Of a DNA stretch of 64,000 bases, positions 25,705-35,077 are shown one piece after another. Position 1 is the first letter of the stretch. Each line of letters begins with the position of its first letter. The stretch is taken from contig NZ_QJRG01000048.1 in assembly GCF_004025535.1 (NCBI RefSeq), positions 126,933 through 190,932 on the forward strand. Direction: 5' to 3'. Source of the stretch: Pseudomonas alkylphenolica. Its GTDB lineage: Bacteria > Pseudomonadota > Gammaproteobacteria > Pseudomonadales > Pseudomonadaceae. The notes beneath the pieces were generated by a model. That model was not told the origin of the DNA. It did no database searches and saw only the letters and a list, made by a program, of their open reading frames with translations. The translations under genes were made by a program, and so were the position numbers.

Positions 25705-28386
25705 TTATTCGATCAGGCCGTTCTTGCGCGCCCAGGACACCGCGTCATAGCGGCTGGAAACACCCAGCTTGGCGTAGATGTTCTTCAGGTTCCATTTCAC
25801 CGTTTCCAGGGAAATGTTCAGGGTCAGGGCCACGCGTTTGTTGGCCATCGCCTGACTGATCAACTGCAGGATGGCCAGCTCGCGTGGTGTCAGCATCGAG
25901 GGCGCGCCATTGGCGGATGAATCATTGCTGCGCCCTGCTCCGCCTTGGCCGAAGCGCTCCAGCAGCAGGGTCAGGTACGTCACGTCGGCGCTGACCAGTG
26001 TCTGGTTTGTCAGCGCCGAGAGCATCTTGCGCAGCACCTCGCCTTCATCCAGAAACGTGCGTACCAAACCCAGTTCGCGGCCTTGGGACAGGGCCGCGAC
26101 CAGGTGTTCCTGGGCCTGCTCGGGTTGGCGCAGGTCGGCAGCAGCGCAGGCCATGAGCAACTGGCCGGTAACCTGCAGTTGACCGCGGCGGAATGTGCAA
26201 GCATAGCCATTGAGCAGTTGCAGATCCTGCAGCGCCTTGTCCGGGTAGTTGGTTGCCAGCAACAGACGCGCACGCGCCAACGCCGCCATCGCCATGATAT
26301 CGGCCTGAAACCCTTGCGCGCCTTTGTGCAACTCTGCCAGCACCTGCAACTTGGCAACCTGTTCGCTGGCGTAGGCTTTGTTGCTCTCCAGCAAGGCAAT
26401 GCGTACCTGTTCGGCCAGACAGTGGACCAGGGCGCGATCCTGGCCGATGGTGCGAAAATGACGTTCCTGGCGCTCCAGGAAAGCCATTGCCACTGCAGCA
26501 CAATCTTGCAGCAGATCCAGACGCGCGCGGCAGATCGTGGCGCGCAACATGGTATCGGGCATTGCCCACTGCAAGAGCCCGCTCCGGTTGGCAAGGATTT
26601 CCCGCGCCTCATCGGTTCTGTCCAGCTCCCGATACACCTCAGCCAGGGTGGCGGCACCGAGGTACGCACTGGCCGAGCGGTGACCGTGAACCGACACGGC
26701 GCGGGCCAGTTGCGCAGCGCCAACGCGCTCGGCTTCAAGAATGCGCCCCTCCTGCAGGTAGCAGAGGGTTCGTGCGCCCTGAGCTACCAGGGCCATTTCG
26801 GCATCCAGCTCGGATTCAGGTATCGGGTTGTCATCCAGGCAGCGCAACGCCTCTTCCATGCGCCCCGCTGCCAGGTAGGCAATGGCCAGCAATGCCGGGG
26901 CACCATAGCGGGTTACCGAATAATCATCGGGCAACGCCTGAAAATCCTTCAGCAGGTCAATGATCGGTTCGGTGCGGTCACGCTGCAGCTCTATGGTGGC
27001 CTGCACCAACGGCAGTCGGTAGGCGACGTCGTCCTGATGGGCCGCACCGCTGTGACGAAACTGCTCTAGCCAGGCTTCGGCCTTGGCCGGACGCGCAGTC
27101 AGCGCATAGGCCAGGCAACCGAGGAAGAACAGCCGTGGCCTCGAGAACAGGATGTCCTGTGGCAAGCGGTCGAGCAGGCGCAGCAGCGGGCTGAGCTGCC
27201 CCAGGCTCCAGGTGGCCGGTGCCGCCCGTTCAATCACCTGGGCGGCAAATCCAAGATCGCCAGCCTGGGTGGCATGGCGTACGGCTTCGGCGAGCAGTTT
27301 TCGCTCAGCGAACCAGTGAGCCGCGCGGCTGTGCAGTTCCGTTTGCGAGGTGCTGTCGCGCCGGGCCAGGCGCGTGGCCAGAAAATCGCCGAACAGCGCG
27401 TGAAAGCGGTACCAGGGCTGACGGTCGTCCGCCTCAACGCGAAAAATCAGCAGGTTGTCTTCGTCCAGACGCTTCAACATCGCCTGCGCCGCGTCATTGC
27501 CGGTCACTGCCTGCGCGAGCGAGGCATTGAAGCGCCGGCAGATACTGATGCTTTCCATGAAGGTTGCCAGTTCGACAGGCAGATGGGCCATGACGTTTTC
27601 GGCCAGGTAACTCTGCAGGTCATCGGAGCGCCAGCCCATCTCGCGCAAGGTGCCGCGTGATTCCGGATCACTGCGCAGGAGAATGATCACCAGTTGCAAG
27701 GTCGCCGGCCAGCCACTGGTGAGTTCATGGATCTGGTGCAGTTCTTCCGGGCTGAGTTTCAGCGCCGCCAGGCTCTGCTCAAGGAAAGCCCGCGACTCGC
27801 TCAGGTCAAACGGCAAGGCCGCACAATCAATCTCCACCAGTTGCCCACTGAGCCGCAGGCGGCTGAAGCTCAAGGGTGGGCCAACCCGTGAGGAAATGAT
27901 GAAGTGCAGGTTTTCCGGGCTATGGTCCAACAGTTTTTGCATCAACTGATGCGCGCGCGGATCAACAACATGCTGGTAGTCGTCGACAACCAGGTACAGC
28001 TCTTTATTGATTGAGGCGGCGCCTTCGACGATCGCCGCGACGACTTCATCGATCAACTCCTGACGCGCGCCTTCCAGCGGGATGCCACTGTCCAGGGCAA
28101 TGCCCAGGCGTTGCAGGGCACCGCGCAGGTAGGCGAAGAATATCGACAGGTGTTTGTCATCGGCGCTCAGCGACAACCAGGCCACATCAGCCCCCGAGCG
28201 CATCATCACCTGGCGCCATTGGGCCAGCAGTGTGGTCTTGCCAAAACCGGGGCTTCCGGTGATCAGACCCACACGGCACTGCGCCATGCTGCGCAGATCC
28301 TCCAGCAGGCGTTCGCGAACGATCGTCTGGGTGCTGATGCGCGGTGGCGCAAATTTCGTCGATACGAGCAGTTTGTCGGTATGCAT
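25705..28386 (-). CDS. MalT-like large LuxR-family (LAL) transcriptional activator, copy 1
   Basis: 893 residues: N-terminal ATPase domain with Walker A GSPGFGKTT at 44-52, a long helical-repeat sensor region (about 330-800), and a C-terminal LuxR helix-turn-helix (LTPRELAILQLISQAMANKRVALTLNIS). This is the MalT/AlkS-type (LAL) layout, in which ligand and ATP binding trigger activation. The ATG at 28386 sits behind GGAGA; the GTG at 28419 is less likely. It lies amid the acyl-CoA genes and is paralogous to the regulator at 40890, so it probably activates these operons in response to substrate or a CoA derivative. Cognate sites are probably the G-rich boxes. Confidence 0.88.
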   Translation of the reverse strand: MHTDKLLVSTKFAPPRISTQTIVRERLLEDLRSMAQCRVGLITGSPGFGKTTLLAQWRQVMMRSGADVAWLSLSADDKHLSIFFAYLRGALQRLGIALDSGIPLEGARQELIDEVVAAIVEGAASINKELYLVVDDYQHVVDPRAHQLMQKLLDHSPENLHFIISSRVGPPLSFSRLRLSGQLVEIDCAALPFDLSESRAFLEQSLAALKLSPEELHQIHELTSGWPATLQLVIILLRSDPESRGTLREMGWRSDDLQSYLAENVMAHLPVELATFMESISICRRFNASLAQAVTGNDAAQAMLKRLDEDNLLIFRVEADDRQPWYRFHALFGDFLATRLARRDSTSQTELHSRAAHWFAERKLLAEAVRHATQAGDLGFAAQVIERAAPATWSLGQLSPLLRLLDRLPQDILFSRPRLFFLGCLAYALTARPAKAEAWLEQFRHSGAAHQDDVAYRLPLVQATIELQRDRTEPIIDLLKDFQALPDDYSVTRYGAPALLAIAYLAAGRMEEALRCLDDNPIPESELDAEMALVAQGARTLCYLQEGRILEAERVGAAQLARAVSVHGHRSASAYLGAATLAEVYRELDRTDEAREILANRSGLLQWAMPDTMLRATICRARLDLLQDCAAVAMAFLERQERHFRTIGQDRALVHCLAEQVRIALLESNKAYASEQVAKLQVLAELHKGAQGFQADIMAMAALARARLLLATNYPDKALQDLQLLNGYACTFRRGQLQVTGQLLMACAAADLRQPEQAQEHLVAALSQGRELGLVRTFLDEGEVLRKMLSALTNQTLVSADVTYLTLLLERFGQGGAGRSNDSSANGAPSMLTPRELAILQLISQAMANKRVALTLNISLETVKWNLKNIYAKLGVSSRYDAVSWARKNGLIE

Positions 28387-28596
28387 GTGCTGACTGGTCT
28401 CCGATCCCGCCGAATGCACCGCTACAGCACCCCAGGGTGCTGCACGATCGGCTAGGTGTGGCCACGTTCTGGCGTTTTTTTCGGATTATTTACCCGAATA
28501 CCGGCAAAAGACAGCACGTATCGTTATTACGCCCTGACTTGCGGCACCTCGAGGATCCGCCTGGCACAGATGGTGGCGGGGATCAGCGATAAACCA

Positions 28597-28615
28597 CCCC
28601 CTACAAGTGAGGGGG
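28597..28615. promoter_or_regulatory. G/C-box inverted repeat upstream of LAL copy 1
   Basis: CCCCCT (28597-28602) and AGGGGG (28610-28615) are perfect 6-base arms with a 7-base loop, between the ACAD stop and the LAL start. It belongs to the same motif family as 14627 and 58938. The rest of the 28387-28637 gap holds a T7 run and an imperfect TTCGG...CCGAA repeat near 28480-28497. Confidence 0.45.
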
Positions 28616-28637
28616 CTGTCGTCACTCCGGCAAAGGT

Positions 28638-29780
28638 TCAGAGGGTGCGTGCCACCAGTTCACGCATGATGTCGTTGGCGCCCCCATAGATACGGTTGAC
28701 CCGGCTGTCCAGATAATGCCGCGCCACCGGATACTCAAGCATATAGCCGTTGCCACCGTGAAGCTGTACGCACTGGTCGACCACTTTTGAATACAGTTCG
28801 GTACACCAGAGCTTGGCGGCCGCAGCTGCCTCCGGGCTCAGCTGGTGTTGCAGAATCAGTTCCATGCAACGGTCGACGTAGGTCTGCCCGAGAACGATCT
28901 CGGTCTTGAGCTCGGCGAGTTTGAAGCGCGAGTTCTGGAATTCGAAGATCGGCGTACCGAATGCCTTGCGCTCGCGCGTATAGGCGATGGTCTGCTCCAG
29001 CACCGCCTGACTCGCGGCAATAGCAAGGATGCCGATGCTCAGGCGCTCCCAGGCCAGCTCTTTCATCAATTGATAAAAACCCTGGCCGGGCTCACCGCCA
29101 AGAATATTGGCCTTGGGCACACGCACATCCTGGAAAAACACCATGGTGGTGTCCTGGGCGTGCATACCGACCTTGCGCAACGGCTTGGACTTGCTGACGC
29201 CCGCCCGCTCGGCCTCAACCAGGATCAGCGAAATGTCGCGCGAGCCTTTGCCACTGGTGCCGGTCTTGGCAATCACCACGATGATGTCGCTGTTGGTGCC
29301 GTTGGAGATAAACGTCTTCGCGCCGTTGATGACGTACTCATCGCCATCCAGCACGGCGCGGGTTTTCACTGCCTGCAGGTCAGAACCGGTATCGGGTTCG
29401 GTCATGGCCACCGCTGCGATGGCTTCACCAGCGGCCATTTTCCCCAGCCATTGCTGTTTCTGAGCCTCAGTGCCGAAATTGTTCAGGTACCCGGCGCAGA
29501 TGTCGTGCACGTTGAAGCCGTTCAAGCCCGATAGCCCCGCCCGGGCGATTTCCTCGACGGCGATCATCGAAAAGCGCCGGTCCAGTCCCAGCCCCCCATA
29601 GGCTTCAGGCGTGGTGGCATTGAGCATGCCCAGCTCGCCGGCACGCTGCCATACCTGGCGCGGCACGCGATGGTCTTCCTCCCACTGTTCATGGAAGGGC
29701 GTGCATTCCTCGGCGAGGAAACGCTGCACGGTGCTGCGGAACGCTTCGTGTTCATGATCGAAAAGGGTACGCGGAATCAT
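28638..29780 (-). CDS. Acyl-CoA dehydrogenase
   Basis: 380 residues from the ATG at 29780 (GAGGTCAAACG leader; the longer frame to 29891 runs into the promoter region). It has AVAMTEPDTGSDLQAVKTRA and QLHGGNGYMLEYPVARHYLD, and Gly at the MCAD Glu position (IYGGANDIM). Very similar to the ACAD at 24299. It is a single-gene unit divergent from the thiolase at 30044. The shared sequence suggests it acts on the same or successive intermediates; the specificity cannot be read out. Confidence 0.88.
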   Translation of the reverse strand: MIPRTLFDHEHEAFRSTVQRFLAEECTPFHEQWEEDHRVPRQVWQRAGELGMLNATTPEAYGGLGLDRRFSMIAVEEIARAGLSGLNGFNVHDICAGYLNNFGTEAQKQQWLGKMAAGEAIAAVAMTEPDTGSDLQAVKTRAVLDGDEYVINGAKTFISNGTNSDIIVVIAKTGTSGKGSRDISLILVEAERAGVSKSKPLRKVGMHAQDTTMVFFQDVRVPKANILGGEPGQGFYQLMKELAWERLSIGILAIAASQAVLEQTIAYTRERKAFGTPIFEFQNSRFKLAELKTEIVLGQTYVDRCMELILQHQLSPEAAAAAKLWCTELYSKVVDQCVQLHGGNGYMLEYPVARHYLDSRVNRIYGGANDIMRELVARTL

Positions 29781-29841
29781 CGTTTGACCTCGGGAGACAG
29801 TGGCTGCGTTGCGCCACATTAGGGCCGCGCAATCAGCTTCT

Positions 29842-29849
29842 GCCCCCTC
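29842..29849. promoter_or_regulatory. G/C half-box in the ACAD/thiolase divergent promoter region
   Basis: GCCCCCTC, identical to the left arm at 14626 and 25526, lies 62 bases upstream of the ACAD start. A second C-rich/G-rich pair (CCCCCCTCCGAAAGGGAG) is at 29929-29946, on the thiolase side. The 263-base gap holds nothing else I can assign. Confidence 0.35.
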
Positions 29850-30043
29850 GAAGCGGGTAGGCGGTGGTACTCGGGCAACTGTCAGCAACACCTTGCAGCG
29901 TGCCGGCGCCCTGCCCTACGCACCTGCGCCCCCCTCCGAAAGGGAGTTACGCTGATGTGCCGGAATTGGATTTACTGCGGGTTCCGTCGCCTCCGCCGGC
30001 ACCGGCGAAGGACACCAGGCGCCACCTTCAAGAGACCTACGCC

Positions 30044-31228
30044 ATGAAAGAAGCCGTTATCCTCTCAACCGCCCGCACACCCATAGCCAAAGCCTTTCGC
30101 GGCGCGTTCAACCACACCACGTCACCGACCATGGCGGCATTCGCCATCCGCGCGGCGGTAGAACGCGCAGGCATTCGTGCCAATGAAATCGAAGACCTGG
30201 TCATGGGCACCGGGATGCCTGCCGGTACGGCGGGCTGGAATCTGGGGCGCATGAGCGCATTGGCGGCCGGGCTACCGGTCAGTGTCAGCGGGCAAACCCT
30301 GGATCGGCAATGCGCATCAGGCTTGATGGCCATTGCTACGGCCGCCAAACAGATCATCGTCGACGGTATGCTGGTTACCCTGGGGGCGGGTCAGGAACAT
30401 ATCAGCCTGGTACAGAACCGCCACACCCAGTGGATTGGCGAGTTCCACGATACCCAGGTGCTCAGCCATGCACCGGATGCCTACATGCCCATGCTGCGCA
30501 CCGCCGAACTGGTTGCCCAGCGCTATGGCATCAGCCGCGACGACCAGGACGCCTATGCGCTGCAATCCCAGCAACGTACAGCAGCAGCGCAGCAAGCAGG
30601 CCTGTTCGAAGGCGAGATAGTCCCGGTGACGGTGACCCAGCAGGTGGTGGACAAAGCCACGGGGGCCGTCAGCTTCCAACAAACCAGCCTGAGCCAGGAC
30701 GAAGGCAACCGTCCGCACACCGTGCTGGACGACCTGACCCGGCTCAAGCCGGTCATTGAAGGCGGCTGTATCACAGCCGGCAACGCCAGCCAGCTGTCCG
30801 ACGGTGCCAGTGCCTGTGTATTGATGGACGGGCGTCTGGCCGAACAGCGCAACCTTGAACCGCTGGGGGCTTACCGCGGCATTGCGGTGGCGGGCCTGGC
30901 CCCGGATGAAATGGGCATTGGCCCGGTATTGGCGGTACCGAAACTGCTCAAGGCCCACGGCTTGAGTGTCAATGACATCGGCCTGTGGGAGCTGAACGAG
31001 GCTTTCGCCTGCCAGGTGCTGTACTGCCGCAACGTGCTTGGCATCGACAATGACAAGCTCAATGTCAATGGCGGCGCCATTGCCATCGGCCATCCCTATG
31101 GCATGAGCGGCGCGCGCATGGTTGGTCATGCACTGCTCGAAGGTAAACGCCGCGGCGTGCGTTATGTCGTGGTGACCATGTGCGTTGGTGGCGGTATGGG
31201 CGCTGCCGGGCTGTTCGAGGTCTACTGA
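30044..31228 (+). CDS. Acetyl-CoA C-acyltransferase (classical thiolase, FadA-like)
   Basis: 394 residues of a conventional thiolase, unlike the SCP2-type ones in the window. It has nucleophile C90 (LDRQCASGLMAI), the GGAIAIGHPYGMSGARM histidine loop and the terminal CVGGGMGAAGLFEVY with the second catalytic Cys. It cleaves 3-oxoacyl-CoA to acetyl-CoA plus the shortened acyl-CoA. The ATG at 30044 is preceded by AAGAGACC; the frame upstream covers the divergent promoter region. The AMP-forming ligase follows after 111 bases with a hairpin between. It probably completes beta-oxidation cycles for which the SCP2 types are unsuitable. Confidence 0.9.
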   Translation: MKEAVILSTARTPIAKAFRGAFNHTTSPTMAAFAIRAAVERAGIRANEIEDLVMGTGMPAGTAGWNLGRMSALAAGLPVSVSGQTLDRQCASGLMAIATAAKQIIVDGMLVTLGAGQEHISLVQNRHTQWIGEFHDTQVLSHAPDAYMPMLRTAELVAQRYGISRDDQDAYALQSQQRTAAAQQAGLFEGEIVPVTVTQQVVDKATGAVSFQQTSLSQDEGNRPHTVLDDLTRLKPVIEGGCITAGNASQLSDGASACVLMDGRLAEQRNLEPLGAYRGIAVAGLAPDEMGIGPVLAVPKLLKAHGLSVNDIGLWELNEAFACQVLYCRNVLGIDNDKLNVNGGAIAIGHPYGMSGARMVGHALLEGKRRGVRYVVVTMCVGGGMGAAGLFEVY

Positions 31229-31251
31229 CGTTCACACAGCTGTGCGTGCAT

Positions 31252-31276
31252 GCGCCCCTCTCCTGTAGGGAGGCGC
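31252..31276. terminator. Hairpin between thiolase and ligase genes
   Basis: GCGCC...GGCGC arms with inner CCT/AGG pairs form a 25-base hairpin, 24 bases after the thiolase stop and without a U tract. It also has the C-rich/G-rich look of the candidate regulator boxes. Confidence 0.4.
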
Positions 31277-31339
31277 TGCACCAGGCGGTGCTTCCTAGAA
31301 TGCGTTCTCCACTGATTACAACAACAAATGGAGATCGCG

Positions 31340-32917
31340 ATGAAGATGAATTTTTCCCGCGTCATGGCTCAGATTGCCCAGCGCTATTCCAAGCAGGACG
31401 CGCTGGTCAACGTCGAGCGCAACCGGCGGTATCGTTTCGATGAATTGCACCGTTTGACCAATCGTATCGCCACGATGCTGCGCACACGGCTCAACCTGCA
31501 GCGTGGCGATACCGCGCTGTGCATTCTGGAAAACGACAACTTGTCGCTTTTGCATGCCTGGACCGCGTTCAAGGGTGAGGTGGCATTCGCCCACACCAAC
31601 ATCCGCGACTCCCTGGAAGAACACCGCTGGCAGGTGACTTTCATCGAGCCGAAAGTCATTTTCATCGAGCGGGCCCTGCTGCCACTGTACAACGACATGC
31701 TGCGTGCCAGCGGCGCCACGGTGGTGTGCATGGACCCGCCACCTGCCGGCTGCACTTTCGCGCTGGACTTCTGGGCACTGCTCGAAGGCGTCCCGGAGCA
31801 GGAGCCCGACATCGAGTCCGATGTCTACCAGGACACTCTCATCTATCGCTTTACCGGAGGGACCACCGGCAGGAGCAAGTGCGCCCGCTACACCATCGAC
31901 AACTGGTTGGCGGCGCGTGATTCGATGTATGCCGATAGCGAGCAGAGTCAGGCCTTCAACGAAAACACCCGTTATCTGCACATAGCGCCCATCAGCCATG
32001 GCTCAGGGTTGTCGCTGCTGCCAACACTGTTTCGTGGCGGCTGCACCGTGACCCAGAATGCCGCCGACCTCAAGGCCTGGTGCCGAAACGTAGAAGCGGA
32101 GCGCATCACCACCGCGCTGATGGTACCGACCCTGGTCGGCTGGTTGCTCGAACTGCCCGAGGCATCACAGTCCGACCTCTCCAGCCTGCAAACACTGTTC
32201 TACGGCGCCGCTCCGATGAGTCCGGCCAAGCTCAGACAAGCCCAGCAGCGCTTCGGCAATATCTTCTTTCAGCTCTACGGTGCCACAGAGTGTGCCCAGG
32301 CGGTTTGTACCCTGACCAAGGCCGACCACCTGGATGCCGTGGAGACGGGTCGGCTGGCCTCCGCCGGACGGCCGGTCACCGGCATCGAGCTGAAGATTGT
32401 CGATGAAGCGGGTAATCGCCTGGCGCCCGGCAGCACCGGGGAAATCTGGCTGCGCGGGCGCGGCACCATCAGCGGCTACCACAACAATCCGCAAGGTACC
32501 GCAGCCGAGTTCAGCGATGGCTACTGGAAGTCCGGGGACCTGGGCTATGTTGATGAAGCCGGCTATGTGTTCATCGTCGATCGCAAGAAAGATGTGATCA
32601 TCACCGGAGGTTTCAATGTCTACGCCGTTGAAGTGGAAGCCACCCTCAACGCCCACCCCGCCGTGTCGATGTCGGCTGTGGTGGGTATTCCGGATGACAA
32701 ATGGGGTGAAGCGGTGCATGCCGAAGTGGTGCTCAAAGCAGGCATGTGCGTGACTGCAGAAGAACTGATCTTGCTGGTCAAGGAGCGTCTGGGCCGCTTC
32801 AAGGCACCGAAGTCAGTCAAGTTGGTGGAAGCGCTGCCCCTGAGTGCCGTCGGCAAGGTGCTGCGGCGTCAGGTAAGGGACCGTTACTGGTCCGATCAAC
32901 CTCGCCGGGTATCCTGA
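31340..32917 (+). CDS. AMP-forming acyl-CoA ligase (copy 1 of a paralog pair)
   Basis: 525 residues of the ANL superfamily. P-loop YRFTGGTTGRSKCARY, the hinge segment KSGDLGYVDEAGYVFIVDRKKD, and the C-terminal acylation lysine in VGKVLRRQV. The start at ATG 31340 has GGAG nearby; an upstream in-frame ATG at 31328 would add four residues. It is a strong paralog of the ligase at 46922: both have NVERNRRY/NIERNRRY, CILENDN and ITGGFNVYA. It likely activates the growth substrate or a side-chain acid to its CoA ester. A bidirectional terminator follows. Confidence 0.87.
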   Translation: MKMNFSRVMAQIAQRYSKQDALVNVERNRRYRFDELHRLTNRIATMLRTRLNLQRGDTALCILENDNLSLLHAWTAFKGEVAFAHTNIRDSLEEHRWQVTFIEPKVIFIERALLPLYNDMLRASGATVVCMDPPPAGCTFALDFWALLEGVPEQEPDIESDVYQDTLIYRFTGGTTGRSKCARYTIDNWLAARDSMYADSEQSQAFNENTRYLHIAPISHGSGLSLLPTLFRGGCTVTQNAADLKAWCRNVEAERITTALMVPTLVGWLLELPEASQSDLSSLQTLFYGAAPMSPAKLRQAQQRFGNIFFQLYGATECAQAVCTLTKADHLDAVETGRLASAGRPVTGIELKIVDEAGNRLAPGSTGEIWLRGRGTISGYHNNPQGTAAEFSDGYWKSGDLGYVDEAGYVFIVDRKKDVIITGGFNVYAVEVEATLNAHPAVSMSAVVGIPDDKWGEAVHAEVVLKAGMCVTAEELILLVKERLGRFKAPKSVKLVEALPLSAVGKVLRRQVRDRYWSDQPRRVS

Positions 32918-32921
32918 ACGA

Positions 32922-32972
32922 CATCGCGGCACACGCCTTCGCCTGTTGCAGGCGTGGGCATGTGCCGCGATG
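32922..32972. terminator. Bidirectional terminator between convergent ligase and DUF1329 genes
   Basis: Perfect 12-base arms CATCGCGGCACA and TGTGCCGCGATG, with an inner CGCC/GGCG pair, fill the 69-base gap between the two converging stops. The U tract is weak on both sides. Confidence 0.75.
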
Positions 32973-32986
32973 GAAACCCTGCTATA

Positions 32987-34342
32987 TCAGCGAACGCCGG
33001 CACCGGCCAGGCTGTCGGATGTCCAGCCGTTGTCGGGGCTGAGCTTGTCCATGACCTTCACACCGCCTTTGCCGGGCCAGACGTTGATGTAGTAGGTGCC
33101 GCTGATCAAGTCGTAGTGACCGCCCGGCGAATTGTTGATTGCACCGACATCATACATCTGGGTCATATAGCTGAAGCCGGGGCGCCAGAGCTGGCCACGC
33201 CCGTCATACTGGTCCACTGCCAGTGCGGTCCAGCTGTCCTCGTCGATGTAGAAGGTACGCTTGGAATAGATGTGGCGCTTGCCCTCCTTGAGGTTGGCCT
33301 CCACCACCCAGACACGGTGACGCTCCCAGCGCACCAGGTCGGGATTGATGAACTTCGGCCCGAACACATTCTTCGGGTCATCGGCGTAGGTGAAGCGATA
33401 GGTATTGTAAGGAACGTACATTTCCTTCTTGCCGATCAGCTTCCAGTCGAAGCGGTCCAGCCTGCCGTTGAACAGGTAGATGTCGTCGACCGTGGACATG
33501 CCCGAGGTACTGGCGTTTGGTGTGTCGTAAGCCAGATCGGGCGCCAGCCGCACACGGCGCTGCCCCGGCAGGTACTGATAGGCTTTGCGCCCCTTCTCGG
33601 TGTCGATGTTGTCGAAGGTCATCACCGCTTCGCCAGCGCGGCGTGCGGGGCCTGTGTAGTTGGCACGGGCACGGGTAATGATCGTCGGTGCCTCGGCCTT
33701 GCTGGTGTCGTAGTACGGCATCTCGTACATCCAGCGGCCCTCGGTCGAGACCACCAGTTTGCCGGCGGCATCGACGTTGTAGGCGCCGTACTTGGGCGCG
33801 AGGTAACCCACCCCCTGGTAACGGGTCAAGTGGTTGAACATCACCTCGATACCGCGTTTGGGAATCGGGAATGGCACGCCAGCGCGTGCGCCCTGCAAGT
33901 TCTGATCGTCGTTGGTCAACTGCGCCTGGGTAGCATTCTTGCGGGTGTTGTCGAGTACGAACTGCGGGTAACCGACCGTGCGGTGGGTCGGGTAGACATC
34001 AACGCGAAAGCCCGGCCTGGCCTTGATCAGCGCCTTGGTACCTTCGGTGAGCTTGTCTGCATACGTGTCAACGTTCGAAGCATCGATGGTGAACTGCGGT
34101 TTTTCGTTGATGAAGGGATCAGGGCGAATGCCCGACGCCTTGTCGAAACCTGCGGGCGCGGTCAGCAGCCCGCCGGTGTAGGCCGGGATGCTGCCGTCGG
34201 CATTACCGGCCATCTCGGCGCCCACGGGGGTCAATGTGGTGCCCAGTTGCCGGGCTTCCTGTTCGCTCACTGCTGCATGGAGCACGCCTGCGTGTGCAGC
34301 CACTAACGCGGCAGCAATCAGGGTTTTTGTCAGTCTAATCAT
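32987..34342 (-). CDS. DUF1329 family periplasmic protein (copy 2)
   Basis: 451 residues with a signal peptide ending near GVLHAAVSEQEA (residue 23). It shares with copy 1 the LGTTLTPVGAEMAGNADGSIPAYTGG block, QRRVRLAPDLAYDTPN and the WERHRVWVVEANLKEG segment. Unlike copy 1 it has no DUF1302 gene next to it and appears to be a single-gene transcript facing the ligase. A second DUF1302 gene exists at the right edge of the window and could be its partner. The LolB-like fold relationship suggests binding of a hydrophobic ligand; the direction of transport is unknown. Confidence 0.85.
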   Translation of the reverse strand: MIRLTKTLIAAALVAAHAGVLHAAVSEQEARQLGTTLTPVGAEMAGNADGSIPAYTGGLLTAPAGFDKASGIRPDPFINEKPQFTIDASNVDTYADKLTEGTKALIKARPGFRVDVYPTHRTVGYPQFVLDNTRKNATQAQLTNDDQNLQGARAGVPFPIPKRGIEVMFNHLTRYQGVGYLAPKYGAYNVDAAGKLVVSTEGRWMYEMPYYDTSKAEAPTIITRARANYTGPARRAGEAVMTFDNIDTEKGRKAYQYLPGQRRVRLAPDLAYDTPNASTSGMSTVDDIYLFNGRLDRFDWKLIGKKEMYVPYNTYRFTYADDPKNVFGPKFINPDLVRWERHRVWVVEANLKEGKRHIYSKRTFYIDEDSWTALAVDQYDGRGQLWRPGFSYMTQMYDVGAINNSPGGHYDLISGTYYINVWPGKGGVKVMDKLSPDNGWTSDSLAGAGVR

Positions 34343-34460
34343 GTCTCCAACCTCTAGGATGGTGGTTTGAGCGTCTGCTAAAGCGCGCCCGGCCCCTCAG
34401 GAAATGCGGTTTCTCTTCCCGTCCTGGCCCTATGTTTTTAACCAACCACCCTGTCCTCTC

Positions 34461-34492
34461 GCCCCCCCCTTATTGGCGCGGCGAGGGGGGGC
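34461..34492. promoter_or_regulatory. G/C-box inverted repeat upstream of DUF1329 copy 2
   Basis: GCCCCCCCCT (34461-34470) opposes AGGGGGGGC (34484-34492), about 120 bases upstream of the DUF1329 start. It has the longest arms among the C/G boxes in this window. Confidence 0.45.
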
Positions 34493-34514
34493 CGTTTACC
34501 GGCCATCGCCAAAA

Positions 34515-34555
34515 CACAAACGCCACGCAACAGAGCACTGTGCGTGGCGTTTGTG
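34515..34555 (-). terminator. Terminator of the thiolase-ACAD-ACAD-MaoC operon
   Basis: CACAAACGCCACGCA (34515-34529) and TGCGTGGCGTTTGTG (34541-34555) are perfect 15-base arms, followed on the minus strand by TTTTGG. It lies 31 bases beyond the MaoC stop. Confidence 0.85.
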
Positions 34556-34585
34556 GGCGTGGCGTTTCTACCCGCCAGGGTGCGA

Positions 34586-35041
34586 TCAGGCAAAGACGCG
34601 CAAGATGGTCTCCGCTACGCAGGCAGGTTTTGAGGCACCTTCGATCTCCACGGTCATCTCGTAGGTCACCTGGGCGCCGTTGCCCTCCAGCGGCTCCCAG
34701 GACTGCACCTTGAAGTGCGCGCGCAGGCGGCTGTCCACCGGCACCGGCTGGACGAAGCGCACTTTGTTCATGCCGTAGTTCACGCCCATTTTCACGTCAC
34801 GCAGCTCAAACGCGTTGGTCATGAACGTCGGCAGCAGGCTCAGGGTCAGGAAGCCATGGGCAATCGGCTTGCCGAAAGGCCCGCTGGCGGCGCGTTGCGG
34901 ATCGACATGAATCCACTGGTGATCACCAGTGGCTTGGGCAAAGGTATTGATGCGTTGCTGATCGATGCTGATCCAGTCGCTGGTGCCGACGACTTCGCCG
35001 ACCAGGCCTTGCAGTTCAGCCAGGGTTTCGTAGCTTTTCAT
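34586..35041 (-). CDS. MaoC family enoyl-CoA hydratase
   Basis: A 151-residue single hot-dog protein of the NodN/MaoC type. The catalytic motif is intact (ATGDHQWIHVDPQRA near residues 37-51), as is GKPIAHGFLTLSLLP. It hydrates trans-2-enoyl-CoA. It is the last gene of the leftward operon 38630-34586, after the paired ACAD genes, with a 36-base gap. The order SCP2-thiolase, two ACAD subunits, hydratase parallels the igr operon of sterol-degrading actinobacteria, although there the hydratase is heteromeric. Confidence 0.87.
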   Translation of the reverse strand: MKSYETLAELQGLVGEVVGTSDWISIDQQRINTFAQATGDHQWIHVDPQRAASGPFGKPIAHGFLTLSLLPTFMTNAFELRDVKMGVNYGMNKVRFVQPVPVDSRLRAHFKVQSWEPLEGNGAQVTYEMTVEIEGASKPACVAETILRVFA

Positions 35042-35077
35042 TGTTGTGCGGTTCTCGAGGGTCTGTCTGTAGGCGGA